Assembly (NCBI GenBank): GCA_017531445.1
Contig: JAFXKZ010000001.1
Coordinates: forward strand, 1 to 64,000
Length of the DNA: 64,000 nt
Direction of reading: 5' to 3'
From: Kiritimatiellia bacterium
GTDB taxonomy: Bacteria > Verrucomicrobiota > Kiritimatiellia > RFP12 > DVOR01
The position numbers were made by a program, and so were the translations under genes. Below are positions 42,593-51,647 of this stretch, piece after piece; the stretch's first letter is position 1; each line of letters starts with the position of its first letter. The notes under the pieces were generated by a model. It saw nothing but the letters and a program-made list of their open reading frames with translations. It did no database searches and had not been told where the DNA came from.

Positions 42593-42616
42593 AAAAGCTT
42601 GATAAATCAAGGTTTT
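42593..42616. other. AT-rich palindrome matching the leader hairpin at 122-150
   Basis: AAAAGCTTGATAAATCAAGG is centred on the palindrome TTGATAAATCAA and shares AAAGCTTGATAAATCA with 126-141. It is 8 bp from repeat copy 8. Confidence 0.6.
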
Positions 42617-42617
42617 G

Positions 42618-42716
42618 AAGATGGGCGAAAGTGAGGGTGGAACGTGGGCGAAATTGCGCGGTCGTTTCGCCCATATGACGCAAGAAGATGGGCGAAACTG
42701 AATGCGCGTTCCGCTG
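42618..42716. repeat. 22-bp-phased GGGCGA array with tail (copy 8)
   Basis: Forward cores start at 42623, 42646 and 42690 (23 and 44 bp apart); a reverse core sits at 42672. The tail CTGAATGCGCGTTCCGCTGG follows the last core. Confidence 0.85.
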
Positions 42717-42881
42717 GAGCCGTGGAATGAGGGCGTAAAAAGGTGGCATTGCTTCCGCCGGGCGTGGTGGTCTCCGGCGTTGATTCCGGTGAGACAGCGG
42801 CGCGAAAAAGACTTTTGTCATGGTCGCCGCGGGCACACGAAAAAGGCGATGGCAACAGACGTTTGGCAGAGACGGATGTGC

Positions 42882-42887
42882 TATAAT
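42882..42887 (+). promoter_or_regulatory. Promoter of the riboflavin operon
   Basis: A consensus TATAAT preceded by TGTGC (extended -10) with no clear -35. The expected start near 42894 lies just before the riboswitch. Confidence 0.65.
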
Positions 42888-42894
42888 AATAGAC

Positions 42895-43012
42895 GTCATT
42901 TTCAGGGACGGGTGAGATTCCCTATCGGTGGTATTCAGCCCACGGGGTCTTTGTCGGGTGGCAGGGGCCGGATGCGATATTGCGCAGCCGACGGTTAGAG
43001 TCCGGAATGAAG
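42895..43012 (+). ncRNA. FMN riboswitch (RFN element)
   Basis: The conserved blocks of the FMN aptamer are present in order: CAGGGACGGGTGAGATTCCC, TCGGTGGTATTCAGCCCACG, then GGGGCCGGATGCGATATTGC, AGCCGACGGTTAGAGTCCGG and ATGAAGA. It should turn down the riboflavin operon when FMN is high. The ribBA start codon is about 40 bases downstream; the mode (terminator or ribosome-site masking) is not clear, as no U-tract hairpin is seen. Confidence 0.95.
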
Positions 43013-43051
43013 AAGATGACGGGCGCCCCTTTGGGGGCATTGGATGAAAGT

Positions 43052-44263
43052 ATGTCAACGGAAGCGTTTGATTCGATAGAGGCTTGCTTGGAAGAACTCC
43101 GGGCGGGTCGCTTCATCGTAATTACCGACGATGCGCAGCGCGAGAACGAGGGCGACCTTGTGATGGCGGCCGAGTGCGTGACGCCGGAGGCGGTGAATTT
43201 CTGCATGATGCAGGCGCGTGGGCTGCTGTGTGCGCCCTGTGCCGGTGAGATTTTGGATCGTATGGGCGTGGCGCAGGCTCCGAGTGTCAATCGGGGAGAT
43301 GCCTTTTCAACGGCGTTTACCAATAGCATTGACGGTGCGCCGCACACGGGGGTGACGACGGGGATTTCCGCAGCAGATCGCGCTGTAGCGGTGCGGTTGC
43401 TGGTGGATGATGCCGCAACGCCGGCAGATTTGGTTTCGCCCGGGCATCTTTTCCCGCTCCGGGCGCGGGAAGGGGGCGTTTTGGTGCGCGCAGGTCATAC
43501 GGAGGCAACGGTGGATCTGGCGCGTTTGGCAGGATTCAAACCCGCCGGAATTTGCTGCGAAATCGCGAAGGACGATGGCACGATGGCGCGTCTTCCCGAT
43601 CTGATTCCCTTTGCACGGAAGCACGGATTGAAGTTGTGCTCGGTGGAGCAGTTGATTGCCTACCGCAAGAAACATGAAACGTTGATTGAGCAGGTGGAAG
43701 AGGTGGATTTGCCTACGGCTTACGGGCATTTCCGGTTGCATATGTTCCGCAGTCGCGTGGATGGTCTGGAGCATTTGGCTCTGACGATGGGCGATCTTTC
43801 CGTCGGGGAGCCTCCGCTTGTGCGTGTGCACAGTGAATGTCTGACGGGGGATGTGTTCGGCAGTGCGCGGTGTGATTGCGGATGGCAATTGCAGAATGCC
43901 ATGCGGCAAATCGCCGCCGAAGGGCGCGGATGTGTGCTCTATATGCGTCAGGAAGGGCGCGGAATCGGGTTGGCCAATAAGCTGCATGCCTACCGGTTGC
44001 AAGAGCAGGGATGCGATACTGTCGAGGCGAATGTGCGGCTCGGTTTCGCGCCGGATTTGAGAGACTACGGCGTAGGCGCGCAGATCCTTGCGGCGCTGGG
44101 TATCCGCAGATTGCGTCTGCTGACCAATAATCCGCAGAAGGTAATCGGACTTGCCGGGCATGATTTGGAAATCGTCAGTCGCGAACCCATCGTGGCGGAA
44201 GCCGGGCCGTTCAATGCCCATTATCTCGAAACCAAAAAAGAAAAGATGGGACATTTGCTCTGA
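43052..44263 (+). CDS. ribBA: Bifunctional DHBP synthase / GTP cyclohydrolase II
   Basis: This 403-residue enzyme makes two riboflavin precursors. The RibB half (residues 1-205) makes 3,4-dihydroxy-2-butanone 4-phosphate from ribulose 5-phosphate (RENEGDLVMAAE, TGVTTGISAADRA, RAGHTEATVDL). The RibA half opens GTP (VRVHSECLTGDVFGSARCDC with the zinc cysteines, MRQEGRGIGL, LRLLTNNPQK). I place the start at 43052 (MSTEAFDSIEACL), where family members begin; upstream in-frame TTG (42980) and ATGs (43007, 43016) fall in or next to the riboswitch. It leads a ribBA-ribH-nusB operon under FMN control. ribD and ribE are elsewhere. Confidence 0.95.
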   Translation: MSTEAFDSIEACLEELRAGRFIVITDDAQRENEGDLVMAAECVTPEAVNFCMMQARGLLCAPCAGEILDRMGVAQAPSVNRGDAFSTAFTNSIDGAPHTGVTTGISAADRAVAVRLLVDDAATPADLVSPGHLFPLRAREGGVLVRAGHTEATVDLARLAGFKPAGICCEIAKDDGTMARLPDLIPFARKHGLKLCSVEQLIAYRKKHETLIEQVEEVDLPTAYGHFRLHMFRSRVDGLEHLALTMGDLSVGEPPLVRVHSECLTGDVFGSARCDCGWQLQNAMRQIAAEGRGCVLYMRQEGRGIGLANKLHAYRLQEQGCDTVEANVRLGFAPDLRDYGVGAQILAALGIRRLRLLTNNPQKVIGLAGHDLEIVSREPIVAEAGPFNAHYLETKKEKMGHLL

Positions 44264-44311
44264 GAAATGTCCGTAACCAACAGCAAACCTCATTTGAAAA
44301 GGAATCAACTT

Positions 44312-44773
44312 ATGACCGAAATCACCGGAGACTTGACTGCAAAAGGAATGCGCCTTGCCCTTGTTGTCAGCCGCTTTAACGCCATTTTTACCGAGCAACT
44401 CCTCAAAGGCGCGTTGGATGCCGCTGCCCGTCATGGCGTGGAAACGGATGACATCACCGTGGTGCGGGTGCCGGGAGCCAATGAAATTCCTCTCGCGGTG
44501 CGTCGCCTGATCGCGGCAAAGCGTCCGGACGCTGTGGTGGCATTGGGTGCCGTTATCGACGGCGCGACCGATCATGCCATGCTGATCAACACATCTGTGG
44601 CGCGCGCATTGTGTCAGATTGGGCTGGATACCGGGCTTCCGGTGCTGAACGGAATCGTTTGCGCTCATTCCCTTGATCAGGCCATTGAACGCTCGGGTTC
44701 AAAAGCAGGAAACAAAGGTTTCGACACCGTTGTCGCTGCGATTGAAACCGTAAATGTGCTGAAACAACTCTAA
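44312..44773 (+). CDS. ribH: 6,7-dimethyl-8-ribityllumazine synthase
   Basis: The 153-residue protein joins the two riboflavin branches to make lumazine. Family marks are LALVVSRFNAIFTEQLLKGA (Phe-Asn at the substrate pocket), VRVPGANEIPLAVRRL, ALGAVIDGATDHA (with the catalytic His), and NGIVCAHSLDQAIERSG. The ATG at 44312 follows AAAAGGAA; an ORF from 44267 is longer but lacks a site. It normally assembles as a 60-mer or pentamer shell. Confidence 0.95.
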   Translation: MTEITGDLTAKGMRLALVVSRFNAIFTEQLLKGALDAAARHGVETDDITVVRVPGANEIPLAVRRLIAAKRPDAVVALGAVIDGATDHAMLINTSVARALCQIGLDTGLPVLNGIVCAHSLDQAIERSGSKAGNKGFDTVVAAIETVNVLKQL

Positions 44774-44786
44774 GGAGTGCCGAAAA

Positions 44787-45293
44787 ATGAAGACCTCTCC
44801 TACCACCAAGCGTCGCAGTGCCCGCGAATGGGCATTGCAAATGATTGTGCAAGCGGATTTGAATCCCTTCGTTGATGTAGAGATGATTCTCAAGCATTTT
44901 TGGGAACAACAGTGGAGTTATCTTCAGGAAGACGCCGGGACTGACGGCGAAGAGCCGGATGTAATTACCAACTTGTTGAAGCCGAATGAACGTCTTGCCG
45001 CGCCTTCCATTCAGGAATTTACGGAGGCTTTGGTGCGCGGAGTCCTCGGTAATGTGGAGCAGTTGGATGCGGAAATCACGCCGTATTGCGAGAATTGGAG
45101 CTTGGAGCGCGCCGGAGTGATTGAACGGTGTGTGCTGCGTTTGGCCTTTTACGAGATGACTTCAATGGATACGCCTGTCCCGGTCGTGATCAATGAAGCG
45201 GTGGATTTGGCGAAATACTTCTCGAATCCGGAGTCGGGAGCCTTCGTTAATGGGATTCTGGATCGTCATGCCCGTAAGCGCAAATCGTGCTGA
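44787..45293 (+). CDS. nusB: Transcription antitermination factor NusB
   Basis: This 168-residue all-helical protein joins the rRNA antitermination complex with NusE (ribosomal protein S10). It has RRSAREWALQMIVQADLNP (N-terminal RNA-binding part), then GVLGNVEQLDAEITPYCENW and IERCVLRLAFYEM and VVINEAVDLAKYFSNPESGAFVNGIL, the conserved second half. The ATG follows AAGGAGTGCC. It comes 13 bp after ribH, a common operon partner in bacteria. Confidence 0.95.
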   Translation: MKTSPTTKRRSAREWALQMIVQADLNPFVDVEMILKHFWEQQWSYLQEDAGTDGEEPDVITNLLKPNERLAAPSIQEFTEALVRGVLGNVEQLDAEITPYCENWSLERAGVIERCVLRLAFYEMTSMDTPVPVVINEAVDLAKYFSNPESGAFVNGILDRHARKRKSC

Positions 45294-45406
45294 TTGGGGC
45301 GTTGATCCGGCATGATCGGCTCGGCTTGCCGTCCGGAATGACGGCGCACGTTGTGCAAACGCAAGGGCAGAAACAGTGATTATTTGAAGCGGAGAGGACG
45401 GCATTT

Positions 45407-46318
45407 ATGGCAAAGATGGCAGTGAATCTGGGTGGGATTGCGATGAAGAATCCCGTGACAGTCGCCTCGGGGACGTTTGGTTACGGCCAGGAGTATGCGC
45501 AATTGTTCGACATTTCGCGCTTGGGTGCCGTCACGGTGAAGGGGATCCGTGCTTGTCCCTGGCCGGGCAATCCGTTGCCACGCCACACCGAAGTCCCCGG
45601 CGGAATGATCAATGCAATCGGCTTGCAGGGACCGGGAGTGGAGGAGTTTATCCGCGAAGATATGCCATTTTTGGTGGAGAAGGGCGTCCCTGCGATTATC
45701 AATATCTGGGGGACTTCAGTAGACGAATATGCGCAAGTGGCGGCGCGTTTGGAGGGTGTGCCGGGGGTGGCTGGTCTGGAATTGAACGTTTCCTGCCCGA
45801 ATGTGAAGGAGGGCGGTGCCAGTTTCGGGACGCGGGTTGAAACGTTTACGGAGGTGGTGCGGGCGGTACGTGCGGCAACAACGCTTCCGATTATGCCCAA
45901 ACTTGCTCCGAATGTGCCGGATGTCCGCCCCTTTGTGCTGGCGGCACAGGAGGCAGGCGCGGACGCTGTGGCTCTGATCAACACGCTGCCGGCGATGGCA
46001 GTGGATTTGGAGACGCGCCGCCCGATTCTTGCGAACAAGGTGGGCGGTCTTTCCGGTGCGGGCATCCATCCGATTGCTCTCAAGCATGTTTACGAGGCAG
46101 CGCAGGTGGCTTCGGTGCCGTTGTTGGCGATGGGCGGTATCTTTTCTGCCAAAGATGCACTTGATTTTATTCTGGTTGGCGCGACGGCTGTGGCGGTGGG
46201 GACAGCGACATTTATCGATCCTTTGGCTCCGATTCATGTGCTTGAGGGTATGGAGCAGTGGTTGGATGCGCATGGCATCGCTGATGTGAACGAGTTCCGC
46301 GGCACACTTCGCGTTTAA
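45407..46318 (+). CDS. pyrD: Dihydroorotate dehydrogenase (class 1B catalytic subunit)
   Basis: This 303-residue FMN enzyme oxidises dihydroorotate to orotate in pyrimidine synthesis. NPVTVASGTFGYGQEY and the NVSCPNVKEGG motif with the active-site Cys are class 1B features; LINTLPAMAVDLETRRPILA and GLSGAGIHPIALK, MGGIFSAKDALDF follow. Class 1B enzymes work with the PyrK iron-sulfur/FAD subunit, which is not in the window. The ATG follows GGAGAGGA. Confidence 0.94.
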   Translation: MAKMAVNLGGIAMKNPVTVASGTFGYGQEYAQLFDISRLGAVTVKGIRACPWPGNPLPRHTEVPGGMINAIGLQGPGVEEFIREDMPFLVEKGVPAIINIWGTSVDEYAQVAARLEGVPGVAGLELNVSCPNVKEGGASFGTRVETFTEVVRAVRAATTLPIMPKLAPNVPDVRPFVLAAQEAGADAVALINTLPAMAVDLETRRPILANKVGGLSGAGIHPIALKHVYEAAQVASVPLLAMGGIFSAKDALDFILVGATAVAVGTATFIDPLAPIHVLEGMEQWLDAHGIADVNEFRGTLRV

Positions 46319-47917
46319 GTGTCTCTGCTGCCGATGGCCGAGATGTCGCCAGAATGGTTTACGCAAGGGCCGGCAGCGGAATTGCAGGTCTGGCGGGCGT
46401 TGCGGAACAATCTTCCGGACGCGTGGACAGTATGGCACCGGTTTGCATATTCTTCGGTTGATCATTCCGGGCAACACTCCGGGGAGATTGATTTCGTTTG
46501 CTTCCATCCCCGTCGTGGGCTTGCCGTCATTGAGGTGAAAGGCGGAGCACTTTCGTTTGAGGACGGGCGTTGGTTTCAAGCGGGGCACGTGCTTAAGCGC
46601 AGCCCGTTTGCCCAACTTTCAATGGCGCGTTCGGCTTTGTTGGCATTGCTTCCGCGCCGGGAGGGTGCGCCGCTTCGGATGCCTGTTGCGGCGTTTGTGT
46701 GGATGCCGGCGGTGAATCGCGTGGAGAGTGAACCGCCGGAGGGCGCGGGAAGAATGCTTTATCTGGAGGATCTTGCCGCTCCGGAAAAGGCACTTACAGC
46801 GGCGTTGCCCCTGTTGGAAGAGGGAGAAATCACCCTCTCTGCTGCGCAGTTGAAGGCGTTGCTGACGCCTAAAGTCGCCTATGCGCTTGCTTGGCAACAG
46901 CGGCAAACGTTGGCCGATGCGCGCTTATTGCAGCTTACGCTCGAGCAGGCGCGCACACTTGATGCCTTCGCGCAATTTCCGCGCTTGCGTGTGCGCGGAT
47001 GTGCCGGTTCGGGCAAGACGCTGCTTGCGCTTCGCCGGGCCTATCAACTGACATCGCAGGGCAAACGTGTCCTTCTGCTCTGCTTCAATCTCCTGCTTGC
47101 GGCGCATTTGCGGAAGATTGCCGGTCACACACCCGGCTTGCGGATCGACGCGGTAAATGATCTCTTCCTGGAACTTTTGAATCGCACCGAAACCAACGAT
47201 CCGGAGTTTTGGCATCGGCTTGCCGAAGATGCCGTGCCCGAAGCCGCGCGTTTCTCCCGCGAACAGCCTTATGATGCCATCATCATTGACGAGGGACAGG
47301 ATTTTTCGCCACGGATTTGGAAGGCCGTCAAAGCACTTGTCCCACCGGAAGCTGAGTGGATTATCTTTTACGACCCTGCGCAAAATATTTTTCAGCGATC
47401 TTTGGAGGCAATGCCGGTCTTTCCCTGGCCCGAAGCTGTGCTTACGCGCAATTGCCGTAATACGCGCACCATCTGTGAAGCGTTGCAACCTTACGTCTCC
47501 GATGCGATCGCCATCCCGGAAGAGACGCCGCAGGGTGAGGCTCCGGAGTGCTATGTTGCCGCGTCCATTTCTGCGCTCCGAGCCCGGTTGATTGCGCTGT
47601 TGGAGCGGCTGACGCTGCACGAAAACATTCCGCTGGAATCGATTGTGATTATGGGGGCACACGCACGTGCCCGGATGGCATTGACCTCCGTAGAAGCACG
47701 TTTCCCCGACCTGCGCTACTTCACTTACCGTAAATTCAAAGGGTTGGAAGCCCCGGTGCTCATCCTGCTGGATGTGGATGAGACCCATCCGCTCTGGGAT
47801 GCTTCAGCCCGGTATACCGCGATATCGCGTGCAGTCCACAAGCTGATTATCCTTTCGCTTGAAACACCTGCTGCGGAAACTCCGGCATCAGAAACAGCTT
47901 CCACCGGGCGGACTTGA
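46319..47917 (+). CDS. NERD-domain superfamily I helicase-like protein
   Basis: A 532-residue protein. Residues about 20-130 match the nuclease-related NERD fold (GEIDFVCFHPRRGLAVIEVKGG, with the Glu and the EVK catalytic-type triad). The rest is an UvrD/Rep-like motor: Walker A in GCAGSGKTLLALRRAY, Walker B in YDAIIIDEGQDFS, then LTRNCRNTRTI (motif IV-like) and ARYTAISRAVHKLIIL (motif VI-like). Such NERD-helicase proteins are thought to act on DNA, some in defence. The GTG at 46319 directly follows the pyrD stop; the ATG at 46334 is an alternative start. Neither has a clear ribosome site, suggesting coupling to pyrD. Confidence 0.87.
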   Translation: MSLLPMAEMSPEWFTQGPAAELQVWRALRNNLPDAWTVWHRFAYSSVDHSGQHSGEIDFVCFHPRRGLAVIEVKGGALSFEDGRWFQAGHVLKRSPFAQLSMARSALLALLPRREGAPLRMPVAAFVWMPAVNRVESEPPEGAGRMLYLEDLAAPEKALTAALPLLEEGEITLSAAQLKALLTPKVAYALAWQQRQTLADARLLQLTLEQARTLDAFAQFPRLRVRGCAGSGKTLLALRRAYQLTSQGKRVLLLCFNLLLAAHLRKIAGHTPGLRIDAVNDLFLELLNRTETNDPEFWHRLAEDAVPEAARFSREQPYDAIIIDEGQDFSPRIWKAVKALVPPEAEWIIFYDPAQNIFQRSLEAMPVFPWPEAVLTRNCRNTRTICEALQPYVSDAIAIPEETPQGEAPECYVAASISALRARLIALLERLTLHENIPLESIVIMGAHARARMALTSVEARFPDLRYFTYRKFKGLEAPVLILLDVDETHPLWDASARYTAISRAVHKLIILSLETPAAETPASETASTGRT

Positions 47918-47935
47918 AAACACCTTGGGCATCTT

Positions 47936-48027
47936 CGGTTTTCAGTTTCGGCGATGTTCCCCCTCCACTTTCGCCGAAACTGACGCTCAATGCGGGCGAT
48001 GTTGCCCGTCAATCCCGCCCATGTTGA
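47936..48027. repeat. 22-bp-phased GGGCGA array (copy 9)
   Basis: Forward cores at 47937, 47949 and 47994; reverse cores at 47976 and 48020 (44 bp apart). GGGC at 47916 in the end of the NERD gene is 21 bp from the first. The spacing matches other copies (45 and 44 bp between same-strand cores). Confidence 0.7.
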
Positions 48028-48110
48028 TGACGGCCTTCGGCGCAAGCAGTTTCAGCTTCTTGCCGTTGGCTCCGACGAATTGTCAAAGGTGGTTGTGGGT
48101 AGGGTGCCGG

Positions 48111-48139
48111 TTGTATTCCGCAGATGCGTGTGTTACACT
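48111..48139 (+). promoter_or_regulatory. Promoter of the secreted CxxC protein gene
   Basis: TTGTAT (48111-48116), a 17-bp spacer and TACACT (48134-48139, preceded by TGT). The ATG is about 85 nt after the predicted start. Confidence 0.6.
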
Positions 48140-48226
48140 TTAGGTGCTGGTCAAACGGAATGAATGTCGCCCGGAGGTGAACCGGGGAAATCGTGCGTTC
48201 TAAAACAAAAACAGAAGGTGTTGAAA

Positions 48227-49198
48227 ATGAATCTGCATATGAAAACGGCAGTTTTGCTGTGGATAGGGCTGTTTCCTGTAGGGATGATGGCGCAAAAAAT
48301 TATTCTTGATGGCGAAGGTGCAGCATTGGAAGCGCAAATGGAATTATATTCCCGCAGGACGAACAGTGCGGCGATGAAGCAGCAATATGCTTCGTATGCG
48401 ACGAGAGAAGACTATACGGATTTCTCTGCGGTGCAGTTCAAAGAAATCTATGAAAAGCAGTTAAAGGCGATGTTTCTGATGGTTGGTGGTAAACTCATTC
48501 AAGTGAAAGAATGGCGATATCGTGATCCGTTATCGTATCCTATTGCACCGAGGGCGAGGTTGGAACCGATTGAAAATCTTCCGGTGCCGATACCGGAAAA
48601 GTATCGCGTGCAAGTGAAAACGCCGCTGGGAAATGGGTGTTATCTGGCGAAGGTCTGCAAAGGGCGGCAGGGTTATCTCTACAAGGGACTTGTGGTGTTT
48701 GAGGGTGCAAATGCGGCAAATTATCGGCCGGATACGGTATTGGAAGCCTATTTGATAAAGATCAATCCGCTGGAAGTTACGGGCATAACGCTTCCGGAAC
48801 CGGTTGCGATTGCTTGGAAATGCGTCCCGGATGAGATGGGTGATTCGGTGCATCCGCCGACATTGCAAGAAATGGCGGCGGCAATGAAAAGCGGGCGTGT
48901 CGCGCCGATTGTTCTTGTTCCGGAAGGTGATTTACCGTGTGAAATGTGTGCTGCGACCGGGATTGATCAAGCCAAAATCGATGCCGCTGCTGCCGCAGCC
49001 AAAGCAGAGAGTCGCCGTTTGGGGAAAAGCAGACGAACGTATGATCCTTTGGGGAAAGCAACGGTAAAACGGAACGATCTGGGAGAATCAAAGGCGTTTA
49101 CTGCCGCGAAGCTGAAACGCAACAAGCCGAAATGTCAAACGTGCGGCGGCGATGGGAAAGTGCCTTGCGAGGTGTTTCGCCGCTTGATCCAGAAATAA
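48227..49198 (+). CDS. Secreted protein with DnaJ-type CxxCxxxG zinc motifs
   Basis: The 323-residue protein starts at the ATG at 48227, eight bases after GAAGG; a second ATG at 48239 is possible. A signal peptide (MKTAVLLWIGLFPVGMMA) is followed by a charged region and a middle domain (about 75-190) of unknown fold. Near the C-end are CEMCAATG and CQTCGGDGKVPC, which resemble the zinc-binding CxxCxGxG repeats of DnaJ, separated by an Ala-rich coiled stretch. Proteins of this build occur in PVC genomes, with unknown function. No operon partner is seen. Confidence 0.7.
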   Translation: MNLHMKTAVLLWIGLFPVGMMAQKIILDGEGAALEAQMELYSRRTNSAAMKQQYASYATREDYTDFSAVQFKEIYEKQLKAMFLMVGGKLIQVKEWRYRDPLSYPIAPRARLEPIENLPVPIPEKYRVQVKTPLGNGCYLAKVCKGRQGYLYKGLVVFEGANAANYRPDTVLEAYLIKINPLEVTGITLPEPVAIAWKCVPDEMGDSVHPPTLQEMAAAMKSGRVAPIVLVPEGDLPCEMCAATGIDQAKIDAAAAAAKAESRRLGKSRRTYDPLGKATVKRNDLGESKAFTAAKLKRNKPKCQTCGGDGKVPCEVFRRLIQK

Positions 49199-49589
49199 TC
49201 CGCCGCAAAAGGCGGTGTCCGCATGATGAGAGGTTTGCGCCCTTCCGAAGATACATACAGGATGGCGGCTGTCTGTGTGTAAGAATTTTGGTGGAGGGGC
49301 GGCATCTCTTTGAATGTTCATTCAAAAACTCCGGTAGTGTGCGTGGCCGATGATTATCCGGTATTGGTACAACCTTCCGGGGGAGATGAACGCTTTGGGA
49401 AAAACGGTGGTGTGCGGCCACTGCGTTGTTCCCGGTTTACGTGAAAATGCTCCTCCGTTTTTCCCGGATCAAGAATCCTGATTGTTACTGTTAATGGCCG
49501 CAAGCTTCATCAAAATAAACCACGGTTTCCTCCGGATCGGGAAGATGAGCGCAGGGTGTGGGGTACGCACGGAGAACGCCGCCAAAGGG
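49199..49589. other. Convergent gap between the CxxC protein and recQ
   Basis: No credible gene. CCGCC-GCAAAA-GGCGG just after the stop (49200-49215) is a stem without a U tract, and a TGAATGTTCATTCA palindrome lies near 49311-49325. Confidence 0.55.
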
Positions 49590-51647
49590 TCACTCGTAGG
49601 CGCGGATGAGTGCGAGGAGTGCTTCACCGTGTTTGGCAATACGCCGTTCGCCGATGCCGGGGATCAGGCGGAGTTCTTCCTCGGTGGTGGGGCGTTTTCT
49701 GGCGAGTTCTGCGATGAGTTTGCTGTTGAGAATACAAAAGGGCGGGAGAGCGTAACGGGCGGCCTCTTCGCGCACCCATTCGCGGAGCGCAGCCGCAAGA
49801 CCTTGCAGGGGAAGGGAGGCTGCCGCGGCGGTTTGCGTTGCGGAAAACACCGTTTCCGGCAATTGGAGAAAGCGTTCCGGGAGTGCCCGTTCTTTAATGA
49901 GGTCGTAACCGAACGGCGTAACGGTCATACCCGAGAGGCAGCCTTCCATCTCCAATGCTTCGCAGTTTGCCAGAATGGCCTCTTGGGAGGCGGCACGGAG
50001 TAATCCGAAGGTGGAGAGCTTTTGCCAGGAATCGGGCGCGGTGCCGCGCAGAATTTCCGCTGCGAGTGTGAAATCGCCACGCCCCTGCATCCGGACAATG
50101 CAGGAGAGAATTTTGCGCAAATCGGTGCGTCGCGCTTCGGAAAGCGGCAGACGCGGCGGAAATGTGGTGCGCGGTGCGCAACGGTCGCAGTGGGTGCAGG
50201 CACTTTCGGATGAAGTGGTATCACCAAAATAGTCAAGGAGAAAGCGGTGCCGGCAATGGGGCGTACCGACGAAGTCGATCATCCGGCGCAACTGTGCGTG
50301 GTCGGTTACGGCTTTCTGCTTGAGCGCATGACAAATGGTCGCGAGTGCGTCGGCATCAACCGTCTCCGGCACACGGATGGAAGAATAGGGTTCGCCGTTT
50401 TTCCGATGGCGTGTCAGCAGTCCGGCACGTTCAAAATGTGCCATGAGGTTGCGCACCATCAGGGGCGAGGGAAGTCCGGCGCGTCCGGCCCATTCTTCCG
50501 GACTGAACATTGCTGCGCCGTCTGTGGATTGACGGCAGGCATTACGGATGGCGGAGTAACATTCATAGACGAGCTCTTCGGGCGGATTGGCCGTTGTGAT
50601 AAAGAACTCTTGCGTGTGGATATCGGCCGGAGAGAAGAGCAGCTCACACCAGGCATACGCGCCATCGCGTCCGGCGCGGCCGACCTCCTGATAGTAAGCT
50701 TCCACCGAACCGGGGATATCCCAATGGATAACAAAACGGATGTCCGGCCGGTCAACGCCCATACCAAAGGCGTTAGTGGCAACGACAATCGGAAGCGTTC
50801 CGCGCATAAAGGCGTCCTGTACCCGGGTGCGTTCCTCATCATTCATCGCGCCGTGATAGATCATTACACGGTAACCGTGCGGTTTGAGAAGTGCTTGCAC
50901 TTTCTCCACCGCCCGGCGTGTGGCACAGTAGATAATGCCGGTACGGAAGGTCTCTAAAATCTTTAAGACGCGTTCCAGTTTTTCGTCATGACTTACGGTG
51001 CGCGAAACAGTGAGCCGAAGATTGGGACGGGCAAAACCATTGACAAAGATTTCCGGAGCGGTGCGTCCGTTTTTCCCCAAACCGAGGTGATGGAGGATGT
51101 CTTTCCGGACGCTATCGGTGGCGGTTGCCGTGACGGCGATAATGCGAATCTCAGGTGAAAGCGTAGCGACAATCCGCTCAAGATGAAGGTAGTCCGGTCG
51201 AAAGTCGTGTCCCCATGTGCTGATACAATGGGCTTCGTCAATGGCAAGCATCGTGAGCGGCGTTTCGTGCAATGCCTCCAGAAACCGGGGATTCCGGAAA
51301 CGTTCCGGCGCGACGTAGACCAGACGATAACGCCCGGAACGCATGGCATTCAGGCGAAAGGCCGATTCTGAAGGCGTCAGCGTGGAGTTGAGAAAGGTCG
51401 CCGGGATTTTACGCGCGGAAAGCGCGTCTACCTGATCTTTCATAAGGGCAATGAGGGGTGAGACCACGATCATTGTGCCTTCAGAAAGCATCGCGGGGAG
51501 CTGGAAACACAGGCTCTTTCCGGAGCCTGTGGGCATGACAATCAGTGCATCTTTCCCTCCAAGAACCGCACGGATTGCGGCTTCTTGCCCCGGACGAAAA
51601 GAGGAAAACCCAAAGCCGGATTTCAGGGCTGCGTGAAGCGCATCCAT
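49590..51647 (-). CDS. recQ: ATP-dependent DNA helicase RecQ
   Basis: The 685-residue helicase unwinds DNA 3'-5' in recombination and repair. It has the RecQ N-domain (FGFSSFRPGQEAAIRAVL), Walker A (MPTGSGKSLCFQLPA), the DEAH box in LAIDEAHCISTWGHDFRPDY, and QEVGRAGRDG (motif VI). A zinc-binding region follows (CTHCDRC), then a winged helix and an HRDC domain at the C-end (ILNSKLIAELARKRPTTEEE). It ends with a helix-hairpin type segment. It is the second gene of a leftward run and starts one base from the thioredoxin-like stop. Confidence 0.96.
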   Translation of the reverse strand: MDALHAALKSGFGFSSFRPGQEAAIRAVLGGKDALIVMPTGSGKSLCFQLPAMLSEGTMIVVSPLIALMKDQVDALSARKIPATFLNSTLTPSESAFRLNAMRSGRYRLVYVAPERFRNPRFLEALHETPLTMLAIDEAHCISTWGHDFRPDYLHLERIVATLSPEIRIIAVTATATDSVRKDILHHLGLGKNGRTAPEIFVNGFARPNLRLTVSRTVSHDEKLERVLKILETFRTGIIYCATRRAVEKVQALLKPHGYRVMIYHGAMNDEERTRVQDAFMRGTLPIVVATNAFGMGVDRPDIRFVIHWDIPGSVEAYYQEVGRAGRDGAYAWCELLFSPADIHTQEFFITTANPPEELVYECYSAIRNACRQSTDGAAMFSPEEWAGRAGLPSPLMVRNLMAHFERAGLLTRHRKNGEPYSSIRVPETVDADALATICHALKQKAVTDHAQLRRMIDFVGTPHCRHRFLLDYFGDTTSSESACTHCDRCAPRTTFPPRLPLSEARRTDLRKILSCIVRMQGRGDFTLAAEILRGTAPDSWQKLSTFGLLRAASQEAILANCEALEMEGCLSGMTVTPFGYDLIKERALPERFLQLPETVFSATQTAAAASLPLQGLAAALREWVREEAARYALPPFCILNSKLIAELARKRPTTEEELRLIPGIGERRIAKHGEALLALIRAYE

